Origin: Streptomyces sp. CB02056
GTDB lineage: Bacteria > Actinomycetota > Actinomycetes > Streptomycetales > Streptomycetaceae
Length of the DNA stretch: 64,000 nt
Assembly (NCBI RefSeq): GCF_001905545.1
Contig: NZ_LIPD01000013.1
Coordinates: forward strand, 124,001 to 188,000
Reading direction: 5' to 3'
Shown here: positions 24,568 through 32,228 of the stretch, one piece after another
Layout of the letters: every line of letters begins with the position of its first letter
How positions within the stretch are numbered: the stretch's first letter is position 1
Notes under the pieces: generated by a model
The model's database searches: none
Told to the model about the DNA's origin: nothing
Seen by the model: the letters and a program-made list of their open reading frames with translations, nothing else
Made by a program: the position numbers and the translations under genes

Positions 24568-25284
24568 ATGGAAGAGCAGAGGAACGGTTCAGGGGCGGGC
24601 CCGGCGGCAGGCCGGCGTCGGCCCCGGAGGACGCGGGGGGCGCGGGGGGCGGAGAACTCCGCAGGCCAGGGCCCCGTCCAGCCGGTCATGTTGGAGGTCG
24701 AGAAGAACGCCGAAGGAGTCCGGGGCCGTGTTTCGGCACCGGATTCGCCCCGGGCCCACGGGACGGTCCGGATCGTGGCGTCCCTCGGTGCCGCGGTGGC
24801 CATCGTCCTGGGCGGGGGGTCGCTCGCGGTCAAGTACGCGACCAGTACGGGCAGCGCCGGTTCGACACCGTCCGCGCAGCACCCGGAGCCGCCGCCGGCC
24901 GCGGTGGCGGGGGAGCAGTGCGCTGCGGAGTCGCCCGGTGACGCCGCAGGGAGCACGATCAGGGTCTGCTTCCGGCGGGCCGGGAACACCGTCTACATGG
25001 TGGCCTACGCCAAGGCGGACCCGGCGACGTCCGCGGACGTGTACCTGTGGCTCAAGGACGGCAGCGGCACCGCGGCCGTGTACCCGGCGAACGGCCAGGC
25101 CGTGTCGTGGACCGGCGTCCCCCTGGAGTCCTCCGCCGAGGTGCGCAAGGAGACGCCCGTCAACCAGTCCCTGGTCCGCGGCACGACCTACAACGTGTCC
25201 CTCGCCGTGAAGCCGGCCGGCGGTCCGGCGCCGAACATCAGGAACCACGCCGTGGACGGCCGACAGATCCAGTTCACGTACTGA
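24568..25284 (+). CDS. Single-pass membrane protein of unknown function
   Basis: A 238-residue protein: basic cytosolic N-terminus (about 1-65), one hydrophobic helix (67-88), a Ser/Pro-rich spacer and a beta-rich extracellular domain with two Cys that could form a disulfide. The extracellular part (VYMVAYAKADPATSADVYLWL) resembles no family I can name. ATG 24568 has GGAG upstream. The first copy of the hairpin repeat begins 31 bp after its stop. Confidence 0.65.
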   Translation: MEEQRNGSGAGPAAGRRRPRRTRGARGAENSAGQGPVQPVMLEVEKNAEGVRGRVSAPDSPRAHGTVRIVASLGAAVAIVLGGGSLAVKYATSTGSAGSTPSAQHPEPPPAAVAGEQCAAESPGDAAGSTIRVCFRRAGNTVYMVAYAKADPATSADVYLWLKDGSGTAAVYPANGQAVSWTGVPLESSAEVRKETPVNQSLVRGTTYNVSLAVKPAGGPAPNIRNHAVDGRQIQFTY

Positions 25285-25315
25285 GGCTTCGGCGGGCGAC
25301 TGGGCGCCGAGTGAT

Positions 25316-25516
25316 CAAGTGCCGGGGGAACGCGGAAGGGTCCGGCACCTGTGTGGTGCCGGACCCTTCCGACTGTGGAGCGCCAGGCCCGGGTTGCACG
25401 GACTCTTCCTACTGAAAGTAGGACGTGCTCTGGTAGCACCGCTGACGCCTGACGAGGACTCATGTCCCTCGCGACATCAGGAATATTAGCAGCTCAACGC
25501 CGGTGCGCCGAATCGC
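25316..25516 (-). repeat. Hairpin-rich element, copy 1 (candidate structured RNA on minus strand)
   Basis: Copy 1 of a three-copy family (also 26117-26305 and 28722-28923). Internal structures are a perfect 16-bp stem 25334-25349/25355-25370 with loop TGTGT, a stem CCTAC-TGAAA-GTAGG, a stem GTGCT-CTGGT-AGCAC, and a stem CGAGG...CCTCG. On the minus strand a TAATAT box lies near the 5' edge and the 16-bp stem is at the 3' end, like a terminator. GTGCCGGGG (25319-25327) and CCCCGGCAC (25519-25527) form a possible 9-bp terminal inverted repeat. Confidence 0.8.
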
Positions 25517-25560
25517 GTCCCCGGCACCAGGGCCTTGCCGAACTCCAGTGGGGCGTGCGC

Positions 25561-26116
25561 ATGTCGGAGGCCGTCGGCCCGAACCCGGTTGGCCGGGCGC
25601 CGGCCGGGTGCTATCACCATCAGCTGACCGTATTCGTGTGCGTGGCCTGCGACCGTCCGACCACCGGGGAGCTGACCGGGTTCCCCGAGGTCCCGGAGCG
25701 GCCGATGGGCCAGGGCAGCAGCAAGGCCGACGGGTCCCGGTAGGCCACGTCCACCGTGCCGCTCGGCTTCTTCGCCGTGGAGCCCGAGCCGTGGGGCGCC
25801 CCGCTCGTTCCCTCCAGGGAGTGCCTGGCGGTCTTCCTGGGCGGGCCCGCCGTCGTGGACCCGGACGGCTCCGGGTTCCTGGTGTCGCGGGGCCCCGCGA
25901 CACGGTCGTCCTCCACCCCGGGGATGCGGCGGAACTCCAGCCGCATCCCCGGGGTGGGGGCACGCGGGGTGCTGCGGCACCACAGGTCGGAGCGGCATGA
26001 ACCGGCTGTGCCCCCGCGGTGCGGAAGTGGCCACGCTGGTCAGCGATTGCAGTACCCCGTACGAGCTGCACCTGGATCCCGACCGGGTGCGCGCCGTCCG
26101 CCAGGGTTCGCCCCGC
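25561..26116 (+). pseudogene. Decayed zinc-ribbon protein gene
   Basis: Three reading frames in succession give pieces of one protein. Frame one reads HHQLTVFVCVACDRPTTGEL up to a TAG at 25741, then TSTVPLGFFAVEPEPWGAP. A second frame carries GPRDTVVLHPGDAAEL. A third from 25997 reads NRLCPRGAEVATLVSDC and YELHLDPDRV. I recall intact streptomycete homologs with two Cys-x-x-Cys pairs; their function is unknown to me. One nonsense codon and at least two frameshifts mean the gene is dead. Hairpin-element copies bound it on both sides. Confidence 0.75.
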
Positions 26117-26305
26117 GAACGCGAAAGGGCCCGGCACCTGTGTGGTGCCGGACCCTTCCGACTGTGGAGCGCCAGGCCCGGGTTGCACGGACTCTTCCTA
26201 CTGAAAGTAGGACGTACTCTGGTAGTACCGCTGACGCCTGACGAGGAATCATGTTCCTCGCGACATCAGGAATATTAGCAGTTCAGTGCCGGTGTGCCGA
26301 ATCGC
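26117..26305 (-). repeat. Hairpin-rich element, copy 2
   Basis: Same orientation as copies 1 and 3. Relative to copy 1 the small stem changes from GTGCT/AGCAC to GTACT/AGTAC, a compensatory G-C to A-T swap, and the next stem becomes GAGGAA/TTCCTC. Two substitutions in the left arm of the 16-bp stem would be mismatches on the plus strand but G-U wobbles in a minus-strand RNA. Confidence 0.8.
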
Positions 26306-26332
26306 GGTGCCACGAGGCCGGGGGTTCGGGGT

Positions 26333-27148
26333 TCAGGGGGCGACGGCGTACTCGGTGAACAGGCCGCAGGGCTGGAATCCGAGGCGGCGGTAGACGGGCT
26401 CACCGTCGGAGGAGGCCTGGAGGACGGCGGTGCGGTAGCCCGCGTCGTAGGCCGTGCGCAGGGTGGCCAGGGTGATGGCTCCGCCGTAACCGCGTCGGCG
26501 TTCGGAGGCGAGGGTGGCGATGTTGTAGATCCCGGCGACCCCGGTGAAGAGGAAGACCTCGGCCGAGCAGACCGGCCGCCCGGCCACGTACCCGACGAGG
26601 TAGCGGGCGGGGCAGTCGGGGGAGAGGGCGGACCCGGCTGCGTCGGCGTAGAAGCGGCGGACCGTGGCGGCCGGCGGGTCCCAGTTCGCGGCCACGATCG
26701 TCGCGTAGTCGGCGAGTTGTTCGGGAGTTGTCGCGAGGCGGATGTCCAGGCCGTCGGCGGACGGCTCCGGCGGAGCGGTGTGCAGGTCCAGGCACATCCC
26801 GGTCTCGGTCTCGGAGGCCTGGAGGCCGGCGGTGGAGAGGAGGGTGGGGAGATCTGGGGGAGTGGTGGCGGGGCCGACCCACCAGGAGAAGGGGCGGCCG
26901 GTCGCGGTGAGCGTCCGGACGGTCTCCGCGATCCGGGCGGGGGCGGTGGAGGCGGTGAAGCGCGCCGCCGCAACGATGTTGAAGGTGTCGTCGTCGAGTC
27001 CGCTGTCGGCGATGACGAGGTCGGCGGTCTCGGTGACGGTCGCGTGCTCCAGGCGGCGGTGCAGGTGGCAGGCGTGCTCGGCGAGGTTCCGCTCCATGCT
27101 GACGGGCAGGTCGGAATCGTCGGGAGCGGTTGGTCGCGTCTGGTCCAT
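26333..27148 (-). CDS. GNAT family N-acetyltransferase
   Basis: A 271-residue acyl-CoA-dependent acetyltransferase. The C-terminal GNAT core shows the acetyl-CoA motif ASERRRGYGGAITLATL, preceded by the strand VAGIYNIATL, and ends with VLQASSDGEPVYRRLGF. The N-terminal half (about 1-115) may be a second, degenerate GNAT-like domain. ATG 27148 is the start nearest the conserved sequence; a longer frame reaches 27286. It sits between hairpin-element copies 2 and 3. Substrate unknown. Confidence 0.88.
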   Translation of the reverse strand: MDQTRPTAPDDSDLPVSMERNLAEHACHLHRRLEHATVTETADLVIADSGLDDDTFNIVAAARFTASTAPARIAETVRTLTATGRPFSWWVGPATTPPDLPTLLSTAGLQASETETGMCLDLHTAPPEPSADGLDIRLATTPEQLADYATIVAANWDPPAATVRRFYADAAGSALSPDCPARYLVGYVAGRPVCSAEVFLFTGVAGIYNIATLASERRRGYGGAITLATLRTAYDAGYRTAVLQASSDGEPVYRRLGFQPCGLFTEYAVAP

Positions 27149-27316
27149 GCCCGCCACGATGTCAGTCGGGGGAGGAGATGCCGAGTGATTAACTGATCGT
27201 TTCGGAATGACTTCGAAGGTGCCGGAGGCAGACGATGCTGCAGGCCAGGCCGCCGATCCGCTGCTGCACCTGGTGTCACAGGTCATCGCTAGGTTGGTGT
27301 TCCTTGCAGGCCGATT

Positions 27317-28438
27317 GTGCCGGTGACCGGACGCAGCACGGGGGTTGGGATGGGTGTCGGAGTCGGAGGCCGGGCGAGCTGGCTACTGGAGCCGCTGGTG
27401 GGGGTGGGGCCGCTGCGGTTCGGGATGTCGCCTGAACAGGTAAACGTGGCGCTGGGCGAGGATGCTCCGGCCGGTGTCCTCAGCGGCGCTCTGCGGTCGT
27501 GGAGCTGGTACCGCCGGCATGGAGTGAGCGCGATCTTCGGACCGCGGGAGCAACTGGTGGCCGTGGGGATCAATGCGAATAGCGGGCCGCTGGTGCTGTT
27601 GGAGGGCGTGGTGCTGGTCGGCCGGGCGCCTTCCGAGGTGCGCGCGGACATCAGCCGCCTGGCGCTGCGGTGCGGGGTGAAGGAGGTGCCGAACGCCGAA
27701 GGGGAGCAGGACGTGCCGGCGTGGGGTGTCTCGGTGGGTGCGGTCCAGCAGTGGCTGCCGGATGCCGAGGGCTTCCGGCGACAGCGGCTGGATGCCATGG
27801 TCACCGACCTGCTGGTGACCGGGCCCGGCCTGGCCGAGAACCCGTACGGCGACAGGACCGTGGCGAGTTGGCGTAGCAACTTCCGGCGCCCCGACCCCGA
27901 ACCGGGGCCGTGGACAGTACGGCCCGAGCGGGAGCGGCCGCAGTGGGAGTGTGTGCCGCTGGAGCGGGTGGGGCCGCTTCGGTTCGAGATGACGCCGGAG
28001 CAGGTGTCGGCTGCCCTGGGCGGGGAGACGGCTTCTTCGCGCGGCATCTACCATCCCTTCCCCGCAGGCACCCCTTGGGCGACCCAGGGTGACCCTGAGG
28101 AGGAGCGACTGGTGGAGGAGCGATTCGAGGCCGCCGGCGTCCGCGCGCACTACTCGGGGTGGGAGCAAGGCCGCGGCTCGCTCCTTGTCGCGGTCACCGC
28201 CCTTGGGCGATCCGGCCCCCAGATCCTCCTCGACGGCATCCCGCTCGTCGGCCGGCCGGTCACCGCCGTCGAAGCCGACATCGTCAGGTACATCGCGGAC
28301 AACGACCTCGGCCTGCGGCTTCCCGTCAGCGGGGACATGGAGATCTACGGCCTCGGCGTGTTCGTGCGTGCCGCCCGTGTCGGTGACGCCGCCATCAGCG
28401 AGGCCCGGCTCGGGGCAGAGCAGTGGTACGAGGAGTGA
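27317..28438 (+). CDS. Two-repeat protein of unknown function
   Basis: About 373 residues built from two homologous ~120-residue units. Unit 1 has VGPLRFGMSPEQVNVALG and VLLEGVVLVGRAPSEV; unit 2 has VGPLRFEMTPEQVSAALG and ILLDGIPLVGRPVTAV. Such proteins often occur alone as immunity-like or regulatory proteins in actinomycetes, but I cannot name this one. No signal peptide or membrane segment. GTG 27317 has AGG 6-7 nt upstream; ATG 27350 is an alternative. Confidence 0.75.
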   Translation: MPVTGRSTGVGMGVGVGGRASWLLEPLVGVGPLRFGMSPEQVNVALGEDAPAGVLSGALRSWSWYRRHGVSAIFGPREQLVAVGINANSGPLVLLEGVVLVGRAPSEVRADISRLALRCGVKEVPNAEGEQDVPAWGVSVGAVQQWLPDAEGFRRQRLDAMVTDLLVTGPGLAENPYGDRTVASWRSNFRRPDPEPGPWTVRPERERPQWECVPLERVGPLRFEMTPEQVSAALGGETASSRGIYHPFPAGTPWATQGDPEEERLVEERFEAAGVRAHYSGWEQGRGSLLVAVTALGRSGPQILLDGIPLVGRPVTAVEADIVRYIADNDLGLRLPVSGDMEIYGLGVFVRAARVGDAAISEARLGAEQWYEE

Positions 28439-28518
28439 TCCTGCCCCTGCTGACCGCTTCAGCATGAGTTGAGCTGCCCTCTTGTACTCGGCGGTCTCGG
28501 TCGGCAGGGTACCCGGGG

Positions 28519-28721
28519 TGCGTGTTGCTCCCGTCCCGGATGACTTGTGGGAGCGGGTGGCTCCGCTGCTGCCGCCCGCTCCCGGACGACGCCATCGACC
28601 GAGGCCAGCGTGTGGCCCCGCTTGCACGCCGCACTGCTGACCGAACTGCACCGCGCGGACCTGGCTCCAAGCGCCATGTGATCGTGGACCGTCGCGGCAT
28701 CCCGATCGCCGTGACATTCAC
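28519..28721 (+). pseudogene. Internally deleted IS5-type transposase remnant
   Basis: Three short frames match successive parts of an IS5-family DDE transposase: PDDLWERVAPLLPP at the N-terminus, VWPRLHAALLTELHRADL from the middle, and GSKRHVIVDRRGIPIAVT just before the catalytic region. Large internal deletions separate them and the remaining C-terminal half is missing; homology stops exactly where hairpin-element copy 3 begins (28722). Confidence 0.8.
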
Positions 28722-28923
28722 CAAGTGCCGGGGGGGAATGCGGAAGGGTCCGGCACCTGTGTGGTGCCGGACCCTTCCGGTGATGGAGCGCCAGGCCCGG
28801 GTTGCACGGACTCTTCCTACTGAAAGTAGGACGTGCTCTGGTAGCACCGCTGACGCCTAACGAGGGCTCATGTCCCTCGCGCTGAAGGAAATATTAGCAG
28901 TTCAGTGCCCGTGTGCCGAATCG
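28722..28923 (-). repeat. Hairpin-rich element, copy 3
   Basis: Shares CAAGTGCCGGGGG at its left edge with copy 1 and GCCGAATCG at its right edge with both other copies. Its CGAGGG/CCCTCG stem carries the G-C version of the pair that is A-C in copy 1 and A-T in copy 2. The left edge abuts the truncated transposase, suggesting insertion into, or recombination with, an IS5-type element. Confidence 0.8.
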
Positions 28924-28982
28924 GAGCCGCCGGGGCACCGGCCGGAGGGTGGAGCGGGCCGGCCGGTGCGGCGGGGGAGGCG

Positions 28983-29168
28983 TCAGACGTCGAACTCGCC
29001 CGCGCGGATGGCGGAGACGAGGTCGCGCCATTCGTCGGGGGTGAGCTGGGCGATGGCGTCAGGCAGGAGGCTGCTGCGGACGTATACGGCGTTGGTGGTG
29101 ATTGCCACCTCTGGGCAGTTGCCCGCATTGGAGCACGCGTTGGGACGGGTCCAGGAACGGTTCTCCAT
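28983..29168 (-). CDS. DUF397 protein (AbaA/BldB-like regulator)
   Basis: A 61-residue DUF397 protein with the typical CPEVA and WRDLVSAIRAGEFD motifs. DUF397 proteins pair with XRE/DUF5753 regulators in streptomycete developmental and antibiotic control. GGAGAT about 8 nt upstream supports ATG 29168. It starts 3 nt after the stop of the XRE gene, so the two are co-transcribed. Confidence 0.92.
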   Translation of the reverse strand: MENRSWTRPNACSNAGNCPEVAITTNAVYVRSSLLPDAIAQLTPDEWRDLVSAIRAGEFDV

Positions 29169-29171
29169 CGG

Positions 29172-30017
29172 CTATATCTCCTTCTTGATCTTCGCGATCA
29201 GATCGCGGGAGTCGGCAACCGAGAGAGACCTGTCAGTCATCTGTTCAACGACTGCGCGGTACTCCTCCAGGTGCTCAGCCAGATGGAGGAAGATCGGGCC
29301 CTCCATGGAGTCATAGCTGACGGTGTCGAGCCTGGGTACGAGCCCGTTCGCGTAGTAGATGGCCTGGCCGGGTCCCTTGAAGCCTCCAGCCGCGAAGCTG
29401 ATCACTCGAAGCGTGACATGTGGCAGCTGGGACAACTCCAGCATCCAGTCCAGCTGTTCCCGCGCCACGTCACGGCCGCCGAACTGCATGCGAAGAGCCG
29501 CCTCGTGGACGATCGCCGTGTATGGATGGGTGCCTTTCGCCATCAACATCTCGGATCGCAGCATCCGTTGCTCGACACGCGTCTCAACGACGCGCGGAGT
29601 CAACCGGACCTGGTTGTCCTGGAAGATCGCGCGACTGTAGCGCTCCGATTGCATGGGGCCCGGCGGATGGCAGATCTGGTACGAGTACATGCCCTTCGCA
29701 TGGTGCTCGAACTCGCAGATGTCGAGGAAGCCCTGCGGAACCGATCCGCGATACTCCTCCCACCAACCCTTGGTCTTGTCGCCCGCAATCGCCGCGAGGG
29801 CCTCGACGTACTCGGAGTCGGCTTCGCCGTACTTCTGAGCCAGCGCGACCACTCGTTCGGGAGACACGGAGTAGGTCGCCTGCTCGATGAGTGTGATCTT
29901 CGTGCGATCCACGCCAAGGACGGTGGCCGCCTCTGTGGTGGTCGTACCGGCGGCATCGCGCATCTTCCTCAGCTCGATGCCAACCCGCTGCTTGCGTGCA
30001 CTTGGGGTAGGTGGCAT
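29172..30017 (-). CDS. XRE-family regulator with DUF5753 domain (WhiJ-like)
   Basis: A 281-residue DNA-binding protein: N-terminal helix-turn-helix (about 10-65, TTTEAATVLGVDRTKITLIEQ) and a C-terminal DUF5753 domain (about 95-275: YSYQICHP, LRMQFGGRDV, ISFAAGG). The partner DUF397 gene lies immediately downstream and an ATP-binding anti-sigma-like gene is divergent upstream, the standard three-part set. Base composition is visibly less GC-rich than in the neighbours, a sign of transfer. Start is uncertain: ATG 30029 is also in frame. Confidence 0.9.
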   Translation of the reverse strand: MPPTPSARKQRVGIELRKMRDAAGTTTTEAATVLGVDRTKITLIEQATYSVSPERVVALAQKYGEADSEYVEALAAIAGDKTKGWWEEYRGSVPQGFLDICEFEHHAKGMYSYQICHPPGPMQSERYSRAIFQDNQVRLTPRVVETRVEQRMLRSEMLMAKGTHPYTAIVHEAALRMQFGGRDVAREQLDWMLELSQLPHVTLRVISFAAGGFKGPGQAIYYANGLVPRLDTVSYDSMEGPIFLHLAEHLEEYRAVVEQMTDRSLSVADSRDLIAKIKKEI

Positions 30018-30245
30018 GTGCCCAAGCATCCACCGGGGCACTACAGCGAGTCCAGCCGCATTTAGGGGTACATGTGTGAGAAGTGCTCGCACATGTACCG
30101 TCCTATGCCCTACAGTCTGTGATGCACCGATCACCGAACGGATCGTCAGTAACGCCGCTCGGGCACCGAAGAACACCCATGTCCAGTGGGTTCGTTCACG
30201 GCGACGCATCCGCCGGTCTCACCCTTTCCCCCATCGGGAGACACT

Positions 30246-30614
30246 GTGCGCAACATCAACTCCCCCTCCCTCACCCTCTCCCGCGACGCCCTCCGCGACG
30301 GCATGGCCAGCGCCGGCTGGCCGCCCTCCCTCATCGCGGACGCCGAGCTCGCCATGGTCGAACTCATCGTCAACGCCTGGCGCCACGGCGAGACGACCTC
30401 CCCGGTCATCCTCATCGACCACCGCGTCGACACCCTCCGCGTCGCCGTCTCCGACCGCAGTCCACTCCTCCCGAACCTGGGCCCCCACGCCCTCCTCTCC
30501 GAGACCGGCCGGGGCCTCCAGCTCGTCGCCGGCCTCACCCACCGCTGGGGTGTCGACCCGCAGCATCTCGGCAAAACCGTCTGGTTTGAGCTGCGGCAGG
30601 ACGGTGCCGCGTGA
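30246..30614 (+). CDS. ATP-binding protein of the anti-sigma regulatory (HATPase) type
   Basis: A 122-residue GHKL-fold protein with the N-box LAMVELIVNAWRHG and a G-box GRGLQLVAGL, similar to RsbW/SpoIIAB-like kinases. GTG 30246 is placed 5 nt after GGGAG. It stands divergent from the XRE/DUF397 pair, and the next small gene overlaps its stop, so the three products probably act in one regulatory circuit. The sigma partner is not visible here. Confidence 0.88.
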   Translation: MRNINSPSLTLSRDALRDGMASAGWPPSLIADAELAMVELIVNAWRHGETTSPVILIDHRVDTLRVAVSDRSPLLPNLGPHALLSETGRGLQLVAGLTHRWGVDPQHLGKTVWFELRQDGAA

Positions 30615-30874
30615 GCGCCCACCACCCGATCCACCCCGCCGACCCGGCCCTGCTCCACCTCACCTCGCGCCAGGTCACCGAACTCATCGTGGAACTCCGC
30701 ACCGAGGGGCGTGAGTTCGGCCTCCTCTGGCCGTCCGCCATTCCCGGTGACATCAACCTCCACGGCCGCCGCCTGGTCGACATCGGCAATGTTCCGGCCA
30801 GCACTCTGATCAACCTCCTCGCGCTCATGCGCGAGTACAAGCGCAACCGCGACGTCCGCCACCGGCTGGAGTGA
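30611..30874 (+). CDS. Small hypothetical protein coupled to the ATP-binding protein
   Basis: An 87-residue protein starting at GTG 30611 in a GTGA overlap with the upstream gene. It has a predicted helical N-terminal half (LTSRQVTELIVELRTEG) and a basic C-terminus. No family recognised. The tight coupling suggests joint function with the anti-sigma-like protein. Confidence 0.7.
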   Translation: MSAHHPIHPADPALLHLTSRQVTELIVELRTEGREFGLLWPSAIPGDINLHGRRLVDIGNVPASTLINLLALMREYKRNRDVRHRLE

Positions 30875-30917
30875 CGACACCTTCCCGGGAACAGTCCCGC
30901 TCTGTGATCCTGTTCGC

Positions 30918-31304
30918 ATGCTGCTCCCCGACGTCGCCTCGCAGACCGTCCTCATCGAAGTGGTCCGGATCGCGGATCCGGTGAGGGCCTACGGCTCGGA
31001 CTCCGTCACCGGCGAGGTCCTCACCGTCTGGGATTCCGAGCACCTCCGGCAGGCCCTCGACCTGATGGGCGAGCTGCCGGAGGGCGAACTGCGCCGCTGT
31101 TTCGCGCCCGGGTACGGGATCCGGGCGCACGGCCCCGGCGGGCTCCTCTTCGAGGTCTCCTTCTGCTTCAGCTGCCACGGCGTCTGGCTGGCGGGCCCCG
31201 GAGTGCCGTCCGACCTCCACGGCATGCAGGCCTTCGACGCCGACAGCCCGCCCGCCCGCGAACTGCTCCACCGCTTCCGTACGTCCGCCGGAAATCCGGC
31301 GTGA
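30918..31304 (+). CDS. Hypothetical protein with CxxC motif
   Basis: A 128-residue soluble protein. It contains LRRCFAPGYGIRAHG and VSFCFSCHGVWL, giving a CFSC pair that could bind metal or be redox active. No signal peptide. I do not recognise the family. It lies 43 bp after the previous gene with no clear ribosome-binding site, so it may have its own leaderless transcript. Confidence 0.7.
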   Translation: MLLPDVASQTVLIEVVRIADPVRAYGSDSVTGEVLTVWDSEHLRQALDLMGELPEGELRRCFAPGYGIRAHGPGGLLFEVSFCFSCHGVWLAGPGVPSDLHGMQAFDADSPPARELLHRFRTSAGNPA

Positions 31305-31350
31305 CACGTCACCCCTGCCCATCGGACCGACCTCACCCCGAGGAGCCGCC

Positions 31351-32172
31351 ATGCCCGTACCGCAGCAGCCCGCCGACCCGTACGCGGCGATCGGCGTCGT
31401 GGGCCCCGCCCCCGAAGGGGTCACCCTGCCGTTGCCGCCGGTGTTCGACTCGGTGGAGGAGGAGCGCCGGTACCGCAAGGAGCAACTCGCCGCGGGCTTC
31501 CGCCTGTTCGGGCGGTTCGGCTTCTCGGAGGGCGTCGCCGGGCACATCACCGTCCGCGACCCGGAGCACCCGGACCGGTTCTGGGTGAACCCGTTCGGCA
31601 TGAGCTTCAGCCAGATCAAGGCCTCCGACCTGATCCTGGTCGACCACGAGGGCACCCAGCTGCACGGCACCCGCCCGGTGAACCGGGCCGCCTTCGCCAT
31701 CCACTCCCAGGTGCACGCCGCCCGCCCCGACGCGGTCGCCGCCGCCCACTCGCACTCGCTCCACGGCAAGGCCTTCTCCAGCCTCGGCATCCCGCTCGCC
31801 CCGCTGACCCAGGACGCCTGCGCCTTCTTCGAGGACCACGGCCTGTACAGCGACTACCGGGGCGTCGTGACCGACACCGAGGAGGGCAAGAGGGTTGCCG
31901 CCGCGCTCGGCAGCCACAAGGCCGTCATCCTGCAGAACCACGGCCTGCTGACCGTCGGCCAGTCCGTGGCCGAGGCGGTCTGGTGGTTCGTCACCATGGA
32001 GCGCTCCTGCCAGGCGCAGCTGCTCGCGATGGCGGCCGGCACCCCCAAGCCGATCGACCGGGAGACCGCGCTGATCACCCGGGGCCAGGTCGGGACCCCG
32101 CTGGCCGGCTGGTTCCAGGCCCGCCCGCTGTGGGACCAGATCACCGTCTCCGACCCCGACCTCTTCGACTGA
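31351..32172 (+). CDS. Class II aldolase/adducin family protein
   Basis: A 273-residue zinc-dependent aldolase-fold enzyme with the family signatures GVAGHITVRDP, the metal-binding HSHSLHG and LQNHGLLTVG. Members act on fuculose-, rhamnulose- or ribulose-phosphates or are uncharacterised; the substrate is not evident. GAGGAG upstream supports ATG 31351. A ketopantoate-reductase-like gene follows after 56 bp in the same direction. Confidence 0.88.
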   Translation: MPVPQQPADPYAAIGVVGPAPEGVTLPLPPVFDSVEEERRYRKEQLAAGFRLFGRFGFSEGVAGHITVRDPEHPDRFWVNPFGMSFSQIKASDLILVDHEGTQLHGTRPVNRAAFAIHSQVHAARPDAVAAAHSHSLHGKAFSSLGIPLAPLTQDACAFFEDHGLYSDYRGVVTDTEEGKRVAAALGSHKAVILQNHGLLTVGQSVAEAVWWFVTMERSCQAQLLAMAAGTPKPIDRETALITRGQVGTPLAGWFQARPLWDQITVSDPDLFD

Positions 32173-32228
32173 CGGCCCCCGCCCTCCCCGCCCCCTCCCC
32201 GTCCGCCCTCCCCTCGGAGAAGCCCCCC

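Noticed and set aside
25188..25463. Minus-strand protein inside element copy 1 (MSPRQASAVLPEHV...)
   Set aside because: The frame is shared with copy 2 only because the DNA is similar; copy 3 has a stop after four codons, and the changes preserve base pairing, not codons.
25316..25516. Hammerhead ribozyme, suggested by CTGATG on the minus strand
   Set aside because: The required GAAA segment and three-way stem arrangement are not found.
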